Shown here: positions 57,188 through 64,000 of the stretch, piece after piece
Numbering within the stretch: the stretch's first letter is position 1
Layout of the letters: each line of letters begins with the position of its first letter
Origin: Semisulcospira habei
Lineage: Eukaryota > Mollusca > Gastropoda > Semisulcospiridae
Direction: 5' to 3'
Assembly (NCBI GenBank): GCA_036245525.1
Contig: BTPG01000004.1
Location: 212,142,616-212,206,615, forward strand
Length of the DNA: 64,000 nt
Program-made: the position numbers and the translations under genes
Notes under the pieces: generated by a model
The model's input: only the letters and a program-made list of their open reading frames with translations
What the model was told of the DNA's origin: nothing
Databases searched by the model: none

Positions 57188-57360
57188 TTTAACTCCTTGA
57201 CTGCTACTGACGACATCGCTCGGCGAAAAAGGCGCGTAGTGTTTAACCCTTTGAATTCTGCTGACGATACCGTTCGGCTGAAAAGACGCGTAGTTTACGC
57301 GTCTTTTCAGCCAAACGGTATCGTCAGCAGAATTCAAAGGGTTAAACACTCACTGTCAGC
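57188..57360. mobile_element. Nested TTAA hairpins (perfect inner palindrome at 57243-57345)
   Basis: The inner element TTAACCCTTTGAATTCTGCT to AGCAGAATTCAAAGGGTTAA is an almost perfect palindrome of about 103 bp. It interrupts an outer element that begins TTAACTCCTTGACTGCTACT and resumes at ACACTCACTGTCAGC. Confidence 0.8.
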
Positions 57361-57604
57361 GGACAACAATTATAGGGTGGAACTATGCTAGAATCGTTTG
57401 ATAACCGCAACTATCTAAGGAACAGGTATATGAAGGAGGCGGGCAGTATCACAGTACCTATTTTTTGACGTTCGTCTGAGGACTATTATCGTAAATCATA
57501 GGTTTTCATTTTTATCAAAGCATTAATTATCTTTATCGTGTTTTAGTAAATCATTCTGGGGAGAAAAAAAAAATCCACGACAACTCATAAACATGATTAT
57601 CAAG

Positions 57605-57808
57605 TTCAGTGTCAGTCAACGCGGACCGTGTTTGGGCAGTCTTCGTTAATTTAACACAAAAAGACCTAGACGTCCCAGGAACACGGATTCAAAGTGGTGT
57701 CAGCAAGAGGCATAGATCCTCATGAGCCCCCGCGATAGCGGGGGCTCATGGGGATCTATACCTCTTGCAGATGGGTGGTGCAGATTTTCTCGTCACTGAA
57801 CGGGTTAA
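57605..57808. mobile_element. Hairpin MITE, family D
   Basis: The core GAGCCCCCGCGATAGCGGGGGCTC in GCAAGAGGCATAGATCCTCAT with its inverse. Right border TGAACGGGTTAA; left edge GTCAGTCAACGCGGACC uncertain. Confidence 0.75.
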
Positions 57809-57837
57809 ACGGATCTGCTTCAGACAATAAAGGGTAA

Positions 57838-57950
57838 CAACAAAGACTTGTGTGTTCTTCTTCTGTTTTGGACGTGGAGGGAGTTCCACCGACTCGCACC
57901 AGGGGCAGTGGAAAAACCTCTTATGTGTGCCTACTCACGTTCATAGATTG
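57838..57950 (+). repeat. Dispersed repeat, GTTCCACCGACTCGCACCAG type
   Basis: An inverted copy (GGCACACC... CTGCCCCTGGCACAAGTCGG) lies at 61978-62060 in the same gene. Confidence 0.6.
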
Positions 57951-57980
57951 TGAAATTTGAAGAAGAGTAGAATAGTCTGA

Positions 57981-58213
57981 GTTAGCCCACATCATACGGA
58001 GGCTGAAAGTTTTAAATTTGTACTGGCACTGCCATACGTAAGCTACATTATAGTACTTACAGATAAGGATATAGACCAGTAGACCTTTAGTTCAAGGGTG
58101 GTGCCAGAATAGCTTGGCGCTTAGAGGCGCCAAGCTATTCTGGCACTACCCTTGAACTATTTTAGTCAAACTTTTTTTTCACACACTGGTGTATTCCGAG
58201 TGGTAAGGGTTAA
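57981..58213. mobile_element. TTAA hairpin MITE, family C
   Basis: CCCACATCATACGGAGGCTG to CCGAGTGGTAAGGGTTAA. Central ATAGCTTGGCGC with inverse. Confidence 0.78.
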
Positions 58214-58289
58214 GCCAAGACGAGATTGAAAATCTTGCGTCTCGGCAATCATTAGCAATCAGAACCAGCCTCGGGGCAGTTCGCTTTAA

Positions 58290-58696
58290 CCCGGTCCGTG
58301 GCGCAGTGGTTAAGGCGCCTGCCACCAATGCTAAAGGTGCGAGGTTCGATTCCGGGTTCCGGCGTCGGATTTTTCTCATCTAGTAAATGTCACCGTTAAT
58401 TCGGGCGGACCGTCGGGGGTTCTTTCGCCGGGTACTCCGGCTCTTCCCCCCCCCTCCACTTTGGTATCAGTTTCAGCCAACTTAATAAAATTTCAAATAC
58501 AAAACGATTTTCAAATACCGTCAGTAGCTCGCTTGAGCTTGCCCTTAGCACCACGTGAATGTTCTGTGAGTGAATGCGTGTGATTCACGTGAGCGTGCTT
58601 GTTGGGTTCAGTTCGCGGCTACATTCTGCGCATTGAGTTATATTATAAATATGAGAAATGCGCCATATAAATACCATGTAATAATAATAATAAATT
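58290..58696 (+). mobile_element. tRNA-derived SINE with RNA polymerase III A and B boxes
   Basis: The A box TGGCGCAGTGGTTAAGG (58299 onward) and B box GGTTCGATTCC (58343-58353) are correctly spaced for a tRNA-like promoter. A C-rich region and body follow, with a 3' end GCGCCATATAAATACCATG and (TAA)n. Partial relatives at 59607-59840 (antisense) and 62990-63106 share the body or tail. Confidence 0.8.
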
Positions 58697-58895
58697 TAAC
58701 GCCAAGGGAGCATTTCGCAAATTTTAGAAGTGCCACTTAACGACTATGTCAGTACCAGTTCCATGAAACGGATCGACCGGGACAGTTCAAGGGTAGTGCC
58801 AGATTAGCTTGGCGCCCTCAGTCGCCAAGCTAATCTGGCGCTACCCTTGAGTTATCATGGTCGATCGATCTCCTGCTGTAGGGCGTTGGGGCTAA
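58694..58895. mobile_element. Hairpin MITE, family A
   Basis: TTTAACGCCAAGGGAGC to CGTTGGGGCTAAGC, with the stem ACAGTTCAAGGGTAGTGCCA and its inverse. Confidence 0.72.
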
Positions 58896-59171
58896 GCTAC
58901 ACTTCCACAAACACGAATCCGACACGAACTCGAGTCGAATCCGAAGCGGGCCCGAAACGGAAAACGGTTCGAGCAAGCCGGCCCTTTCGTGCTCGTGTTT
59001 CAATACGCCCGATGCGGAACCGAATTCGCATCCCACTGCGAACGAAGACAGCGAGACAATTTTTGAAGGAAACTTGCCTTGCCGTATTGGGTTCGGATCG
59101 TATTCGTATCGGATTCGTGCTTTAATGCTTAGGGAAAACAAGTCTCACTGTCGTTGTTCCCTCGTTTCCAG

Positions 59172-59277
59172 GCGTTTGAAGGCTGGGGGTCCTTCTTGCA
59201 GAAGATGCACGGCCGAACTGACTCGTTCATGAGGCAGGATTTGACCATCAACTATCTAGGTTTCTGGACAGACAACG
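59172..59277 (+). CDS. Predicted secreted protein, exon 6: FWTDNG
   Basis: Acceptor CTCGTTTCCAG, phase 0 in, phase 1 out before GTATGT. Encodes AFEGWGSFLQKMHGRTDSF and MRQDLTINYLGFWTDN. The LGFWTDNG strand end with a carboxylate looks like the first strand of a glycosidase-type (beta/alpha)8 barrel. This is a fold inference from sequence pattern only. Confidence 0.8.
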
Positions 59278-59481
59278 GTATGTCAATGTATGTCAATATT
59301 ACTGAAGCCCAGATAAAATTTAAAAAAAAAAGTTTACCGCACGCTTGTGAAAAAAAATTGTAACGAAGAAAGAAACACGCTTAGAAAAGCCACTACATCA
59401 CACGCAAAGGGCTAAAGCACACAGATTACGTCAGAAATTCTGACGAATGGCTTAACACAGACTTTGCATTCTATTTGCCAG

Positions 59482-59578
59482 GCGCATACTATTACTACAA
59501 CACGGAGAAAAAGAAGACTTATCAAGACACCATGCTAGACGTGAAGGCTTACGCTGACAAGATGAGCATTCCATACAG
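59482..59578 (+). CDS. Predicted secreted protein, exon 7: AYYYYN
   Basis: Acceptor TCTATTTGCCAG, completing Gly (phase 1 in), phase 2 out before GTAAGG. Encodes GAYYYYNTEKKKTYQDTML and DVKAYADKMSIPYR. The Tyr cluster after FWTDNG and the amphipathic helix (TYQDTMLDVKAYADKM) are consistent with a barrel strand-helix unit. Confidence 0.8.
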
Positions 59579-59606
59579 GTAAGGACTCTTATAACAGATC
59601 ACCTCT

Positions 59607-59629
59607 TTAATAATAATAATAATAATAAT

Positions 59630-59661
<32 letters not shown>

Positions 59662-59840
59662 CTGGTTGTTATAATATAGGCGCTTTACCCAGTTCTGCGA
59701 ATCGGCTCAAAGCGAAACGAACTGAACCCACCACTTGACGCACGCTTACGTGACACACTGACACGCATTCACTATGAAGACGAACACAGTACAAGACAAA
59801 GACAGGACATCCACGTGGTGCGAGGGTTCAGCTCAGCTAC
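59607..59840 (-). mobile_element. SINE fragment, antisense, 5'-truncated
   Basis: Begins with an (ATA)n tract, then TATAGGCGCTTTACC. GAACTGAACCCACCACTTGA and TGACACGCATTCACT match the reverse complement of the SINE body at 58565-58625. Confidence 0.7.
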
Positions 59841-60002
59841 AGAAGTTTCGGAAATTTTGATCGCTTGTGTTTGAAATTAATAAAGTGGCCTGAAACCGGT
59901 ACCGAAGAGGAGCTTTCAGCTTATTTGCTTTCAGCATGTTTTCAGCGTCAGATTTCCTCCGGGGGTGTTTTGTTTGGGACCTTCAGCATATCGAAAAGCG
60001 AG

Positions 60003-60042
60003 GAGAGGTGAGGGGGGGGGGGGCGGGGAGGGGGGGGGGGAG
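60003..60042. repeat. Poly-G tract
   Basis: G-rich run directly left of a split family A MITE. Confidence 0.85.
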
Positions 60043-60533
60043 GAGATGGATTGATCATGATAATTCAAGGGTAGTGCCAGATGAGCTTGGCGCCTGAAGG
60101 CGCCAAGCTCATCTGGCAGTAACCTTGAATTATCATAAGAAAAGAAGTACCCAACGGAGAAAGAAACACGCTTAGAAAAAACGGTACAACACAATTTATT
60201 AATATTTCGGGTAAATACCCTTTGTCAAAATAGACAAACAAACAGAGACATTATTTGCTACTTATCTTCAGATGCAGAAGGATACGCACATTCCTTCTGC
60301 ATCTGAAGATAAGTAGCGACTAATGTCTCTGTTTGTTTGTCTATTTTGACAAAGGGTATTTACCCGAAATATTAATAAATTGTGTTGTACCGTTTTTTCT
60401 AAGCGTGTTTCTTTCTCCGTTGGGTACTTCTTTGCATTTCACACGCTTGGCAGTCACCTTTTTGGTCTGGATTCCTTGAATTATCATGATCAATCCATCT
60501 CCTGCTGCAAGTTCCCGGGGCTAAAAGAGTTAA
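60043..60533. mobile_element. Family A MITE split by a 337-bp foldback insertion
   Basis: The hairpin GATTGATCATGATAATTCAA and CTTGGCGCC core is intact up to CCTTGAATTATCAT (60123-60136). The same 14 bases recur at 60474-60487 and the MITE continues to CTAAAAGAGTTAA. Confidence 0.82.
60137..60473. mobile_element. Foldback insertion with 141-bp arms and 14-bp target duplication
   Basis: 60141-60281 is the inverse of 60293-60433 with only a few mismatches, around a loop of about 11 bp. CCTTGAATTATCAT flanks both sides. A related fragment AAAGAAACACGCTTAGAAAA also occurs at 59366-59385. Type unknown; the long target duplication favours an RNA-mediated origin. Confidence 0.75.
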
Positions 60534-60626
60534 ATAATTTTCAATAACCAGTACCTGTCATAGTTCCAAACAACAAAGAGATGAAAAAAAAAAAAAAAAT
60601 CTCGCCGCAATGCAGAGGGACAGTTG

Positions 60627-60698
60627 TTAAATCCTTTGAGACGTGCCTCCTCCGGCATAAGCCGCGTATCCGGAGGCGGCACGTTTCGAATGAGTTAA
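60627..60698. mobile_element. TTAA palindrome MITE, family E
   Basis: TTAAATCCTTTGAGACGTGC to GCACGTTTCGAATGAGTTAA. One arm is shortened at the centre. Confidence 0.75.
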
Positions 60699-60991
60699 GC
60701 AGTTACTGGCCTAGAAACGTTTCCTGCAACTGGGGGTGGAGGGTGGGGGTGAGGGAGGTGGGGGTGGGAGGGTAGAGGGGGGGGGGGGGCGGAACCCTTC
60801 AACCCCCGAACTGCCTATGAATGTTTGTTTTTTTGTGTTTGTTTTGTCTTCTGTCTTTCTGTCTTCATATTATTCATATCAGCTTCTGTCTATTTTCTGC
60901 CTTCGATATTGATAATTTATTTTTAATAGTCTGTCTTCGACCTTCGCTTTTCAACTTCCTGACTTTTCGATCTTTTGCTTTTAACTACTTC

Positions 60992-61111
60992 CAGCTAATC
61001 TGGCACTACCCTTGAATTATCATGGTCAATCCACCTCCTGCAAGACTTACATAGTCGTTAAGTAACACTTCCAAAATTCGTTAAATGCACCCATGGCGCT
61101 AAGAGGGTTAA
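60992..61111. mobile_element. Right half of a family A MITE
   Basis: CAGCTAATCTGGCACTACCC to GCGCTAAGAGGGTTAA. The left half is absent. Confidence 0.65.
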
Positions 61112-61447
61112 GCTTCTGTCTTCACGCATTTCGACATTTCATGTGCTGACCCTAGTCACCTAGCAAAACGTCATCGGGCCCACTGCGGCCGTCGTGGACC
61201 CGAGGGTCTTTGTTTTGGATCAGCGGCTTCGCGTCTGGTCACTTTACGGGTCTTCTTTATTTTGCGCTACCAAGTTTTGTTATCTGACGAATGACGATAT
61301 TTACATTTCAGTAATACTGTAGCCCATGGTCAAAGTACGTAAGATCGAAGGAAAAACGTCTTTATGGTAACGTTGACTTTCTACTGAATAGCATTGTAAT
61401 CACGTATTGATGATCGTTTGATTACAGGGCTTTGTGTTTGTTTGCAG

Positions 61448-61543
61448 ATACCTTCAGTACGATTCATGGTGGTACTATAAAGGCGTTGGTGACGGCGTCA
61501 GAACCTGGGAATCCCGACCAGACATCTTTCCGAACGGGTTCGA
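61448..61543 (+). CDS. Predicted secreted protein, exon 8: YDSWWYYKG
   Basis: Acceptor TTTGTTTGCAG, phase 2 in (completes Arg), phase 2 out before GTGAGT. Encodes YLQYDSWWYYKGVGDGVRTW and ESRPDIFPNGF. YLQYDSWWY at the end of a hydrophobic strand is placed like the substrate-binding strand of clan-D-type glycosidases (compare the Asp-Asp-Gly-Trp type motifs). Which residue would be catalytic cannot be told from one sequence. Confidence 0.82.
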
Positions 61544-61925
61544 GTGAGTGCTTTTGACCGCTTTCAATTGTTCCACTTTCTGTGTAAACCGGTTTGAGTT
61601 CGCATAAACGAGTTTGAGTGAGTTCTGACCTCTTTTAATTGTTTCACTTTCTACGTAAACCGGTTTGAGTTCGCGTCAACGGGTTTGAGTGAATGCTTCT
61701 GACCGCTTCTAATTTGTTCCACTTCCTGCGTAAACTGGTTTAAGTTTGCATAAACGGGTTTGGGTGCGTGCTTCTGACCGCGTGTCTCATAATTGCTTCA
61801 CTTCCTGCCTGAACTGGTTTGAGTTCGCGTAAACGGGTTTGAGTGAGTGCACCTGACCGCTTCTAATTGCCGTTTCCGCACTACCTGCGTAAACTGGTCT
61901 GAGTTTGCGTAAACGGGTTTGAGTT
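61534..61925 (+). repeat. About 75-bp tandem repeat that copies the exon 8 / intron junction
   Basis: The exon end AACGGGTTCGA plus GTGAGTG recurs as AAACGAGTTTGAGTGAGT, AACGGGTTTGAGTGAATG, AAACGGGTTTGGGTGCGTG, AAACGGGTTTGAGTGAGTG and AAACGGGTTTGAGTTATTG at intervals of about 75-80 bp. Each unit also has TCTGACCGCTTCTAATTG and CCACTTCCTGCGTAAAC variants. Confidence 0.9.
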
Positions 61926-62204
61926 ATTGCTTCTCAGCTAAAACGTTCCATCCTTCTTATCATAATTACATCCATGTCAGTGAGTAGGCACACCTATAGC
62001 CTATAGCAGATTTTCTACTGCCCCTGGCACAAGTCGGGTGGAACTCTTCTACGTACAAAGAAACAAACAAAGAGAAAGGAGAGCAGAAACGTCTTTCACT
62101 TCAAATGGACGACTTTACTGCTCTCCTTCCTCTTTGTCAGTGACGACAGTCCACCAACAATAGTTTTAGACCATATAAGAACAATTATAAAGTAGAGATA
62201 TACT

Positions 62205-62480
62205 TACTTACTTACGCCTGTCACCCCTACCCGGGTATAGGCCGTCGACGAGAGACCTCCAGCGACTCCTGTCCTGTGCTTCTCCTTCGATTTTACTCCA
62301 GGTGGTTCCCAGTCTCTTGATGTCTGCTTGGAGGTCTCGACGCCAGGAGTTTCTCGGCCTACCTCTTTTCCTCTTTCCCTGGGGGTTCCATGACAATGCC
62401 TGCCTAGTGATACTGGAAGCTGACTTTCTCAGACTGTGACCAATCCATCCCCATCTTCTTCGCCCAATTTCTATCAGAAA
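62205..62480 (-). mobile_element. RTE-type LINE 3' fragment, antisense
   Basis: The minus strand reads RRRWGWIGHSLRKSASSITR, then GKRKRGRPRNSWRRDLQADI to LYPGRGDRRK and a (TAAG)n tail. Nearly identical to the 3' end of the RTE at 47640-47905. Confidence 0.88.
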
Positions 62481-62499
62481 GTAGAGATATAGCAAACCA

Positions 62500-62579
62500 T
62501 TAATTCATTCGAGACGTGCCGCCTCCGGATTCGCGGCTTAAGCCGCGTATCCGGAGGCGGCGCGTCTCGAATGAGTTAA
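62500..62579. mobile_element. TTAA perfect palindrome MITE, family E
   Basis: TTAATTCATTCGAGACGTGC to GGCGCGTCTCGAATGAGTTAA with centre GCGGCTTAAGCCGC. It shares its right TTAA with the next element. Confidence 0.85.
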
Positions 62580-62831
62580 CTCTTCGTTGATTGAGCAACC
62601 TTTCAATGTTTACATAACCCAGTCACGGCCACAGATCGTACACTGTACGTCTGAAATCTGTGTCCGTTCAACGCGAAAGAGCTCCCAACCGTCCCATGAA
62701 TGATGAATGCAAAGTGTTTTCAGCAAGAGGCATAGATCCTCATGAGCCCCCGCAATTGCGGGGGCTCATGAGGATCTATACCTCTTGCGGTAGTGTGGTG
62801 TCCATTGTTTCCTCAGCAGTGAAGGGGTTAA
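62576..62831. mobile_element. TTAA hairpin MITE, family D
   Basis: TTAACTCTTCGTTGATTGAG to CAGTGAAGGGGTTAA. Perfect core GAGCCCCCGCAATTGCGGGGGCTC. Contains CGGCCACAGATCGTACACTG, a single-copy relative of the minisatellite unit at 21936. Confidence 0.82.
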
Positions 62832-62989
62832 TATGTATCGATGATGCTGGCCTCAAATGATTAATTAATCCGTCTTCACAAACGAAGACTGAACCGTGTA
62901 GGACCATCGTGGTGGCGCATCAGCATCATCAAAATGCGTTTTAACTTGGGAATGGTTTTGTTATGTGTGTTTCAGTTGCATGTGTGTGC

Positions 62990-63106
62990 GTAGATTAAAC
63001 TTGTTAAAGGTAGTGAGATTCTGCATACATACATTTTCTTGTAACGCGCTTAGAGGCCACTGCTCCTGGGAATTCAGCGCGATATAAATGCTCTTTATTA
63101 TTAAGA
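62990..63106 (+). mobile_element. SINE 3' tail fragment
   Basis: TAACGCGCTTAGAGGCCACT, then TTCAGCGCGATATAAATGCT and (TTA)n, matching the general 3' end of the SINE at 58290. Confidence 0.6.
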
Positions 63107-63144
63107 AGCAAAGTGTTGATATTTTTTGGGGTCTGTTTCGTCAG

Positions 63145-63280
63145 TTACGTCTACAAGCAAACCGGTATGCCGGCTTCCGCCCACAACCGGTATTGGGCCA
63201 GCGACACCACATACGCCAAACAAAATGGCGGGCAGTACAACTTTGTAGTAGAGCCTGATAAAGCGGTACCAAATGATCAG
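63145..63280 (+). CDS. Predicted secreted protein, exon 9 (last firm exon in window)
   Basis: Acceptor CTGTTTCGTCAG, completing an Asp codon (phase 2 in), phase 0 out before GTGAGA. Encodes YVYKQTGMPASAHNRYWASD, TTYAKQNGGQYNFVVEPDKA and VPNDQ. FPNGFDYVYKQTG-MPASAHNRYW has the look of a helix followed by a barrel strand. The barrel is not complete here, so the gene probably continues downstream of the window. Confidence 0.82.
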
Positions 63281-63299
63281 GTGAGATGAACATTTCTGT

Positions 63300-63390
63300 C
63301 TATCACCCCCTCCCCCCTCTCTTCCATCCCGGCCTCACCCCCCCCCCCCACCCCTCCCCCACCCCCTCCGCCCCGACCCGCCAGCCAGAT
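63300..63390. repeat. C-rich tract
   Basis: Imperfect CCCCT/CCCCA run just after the exon 9 donor. Confidence 0.85.
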
Positions 63391-63426
63391 CGCTCGTCTG
63401 CTGCAAGCATCCTACGTTCTCAGTGG

Positions 63427-63550
63427 CTTAACCCATTCAGCCCCGACGCGCTACAATAGGAGGTGGATCGACCATGCCTCTTGGAGATATTTGGAGTGTT
63501 GTCTGTCCGCCCTGATTTCGCTCTTGTTCGTTGTCGCGAGTCGTTCGTTG
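63427..63550. mobile_element. Chimera of family A left end and family D-variant right part
   Basis: TTAACCCATTCAGCCCCGAC to GGTGGATCGACCATG is followed without a loop by CCTCTTGGAGATATTTGGAG. The D-variant sequence matches 43466-43485, so two hairpin elements were joined by deletion. Confidence 0.55.
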
Positions 63551-63567
63551 TAATCGTGACCTCATTA

Positions 63568-63819
63568 TTAACTCATTCAGCCCGATGGCCTTATTTCCCA
63601 AATTTTGGAGGCGTCATCTAATGACTATGCACCAGTTGCAGGAGATGGATCGACCATGATAATTCAAGGGCAGTGCCAGATTACCTTGGCGCCGTCAGGC
63701 GCCAAGCTTATCTGGCACTACCCTTGAATTATCATGGTCGACCCATCCCTCGCAACGGGTACCTAGTACACCTCTAATTTTTGTGTGTGGAAATGCGGTC
63801 TTGGGGTTATATGGGTTAA
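63568..63819. mobile_element. TTAA hairpin MITE, family A
   Basis: TTAACTCATTCAGCCCGATG to TTGGGGTTATATGGGTTAA, with stem CGACCATGATAATTCAAGGG and GGCGCCGTCAGGCGCC centre. Confidence 0.8.
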
Positions 63820-63867
63820 GAGAATTATACCTGTTGAGGCAATGATCGGCTACATTTTCTTCCCCAG

Positions 63868-63915
63868 CCTGCTGATGTGATGGCTAAAAATGACTCTTCT
63901 CTGGGATTCGTCTAA
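63868..63915 (+). CDS. Candidate alternative terminal exon of the secreted protein
   Basis: A strong acceptor CATTTTCTTCCCCAG is followed in phase 0 by PADVMAKNDSSLGFV and a stop at 63913-63915. Use of this exon would end the protein at about 422 residues, before the barrel could be complete. It could be a true short isoform, a decoy, or the start of an exon spliced internally. Low confidence. Confidence 0.3.
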   Translation, partial: PADVMAKNDSSLGFV

Positions 63916-64000
63916 TAGAAAGTAGATATAATGTACATGGACATATGGCTGCCATTCTAATACAAAGAAAATCTTGCTGTTCACAAAAATTGAGTTGCTA

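Noticed and set aside
58290..58365. Functional tRNA gene
   Set aside because: A and B boxes are good but no clean 7-bp acceptor stem or anticodon arm could be drawn, and the sequence continues into a SINE body and tail.

Overview
The window is animal nuclear DNA: two intron-rich genes on the + strand, embedded in very dense repeats. The mix of DIRS elements, Jockey/CR1-like and RTE LINEs, tRNA-derived SINEs and many hairpin MITEs suggests a lophotrochozoan, most likely a mollusc and possibly a gastropod. That assignment is inference. There is no prokaryotic gene, CRISPR array or rRNA.

Gene 1 (6249-30669, +) is the 3' end of Sec16, the COPII / ER-exit-site scaffold. Seven coding exons, plus a possible 6-nt microexon, join in consistent phase into about 254 residues. 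They carry the conserved C-terminal blocks LPDDKN-IVWD, YVDVLNP, LSRxSSxSSLSRE and FNPxQL, then a stop. The 5' part lies upstream of the window. Two DIRS retrotransposons in sense orientation sit in it: one is cut by the window start (1-5376) and lies in an upstream intron, the other (8208-14344) in the intron after exon 2. Both have broken ORFs. The second shows the full inverted terminal repeat and internal complementary region layout.

The stretch 30670-42982 is intergenic or Sec16 3' UTR. It holds many short palindromes, a 606-bp PIF/Harbinger-like element with perfect 26-bp TIRs and a MADF-like ORF, and an unidentified 0.95-kb insertion.

Gene 2 (42983 to beyond 63280, +) has nine in-phase exons giving 407 residues of a predicted secreted protein: a signal peptide, four early N-glycosylation sequons, an N-terminal beta-rich part, then a Trp/Tyr-rich part that resembles a glycosidase TIM barrel. 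I do not recognise its exact family. Its introns hold three LINE copies of one family, an RTE inserted beside the FADD box of one of them, a Tc1-like transposon, SINEs, long inverted repeats and microsatellites.

The dominant unexplained structure is a swarm of roughly 60 small near-perfect hairpins of about 70-250 bp. They fall into several families (called A-G here) and most are bounded by TTAA. They insert into TTAA (an uninterrupted relative of one target lies in the same window), chain together sharing one TTAA, nest in each other and in other transposons, and are themselves targets of Harbinger, DIRS and other insertions. They look like piggyBac-type TTAA MITEs; no transposase for them is visible here.
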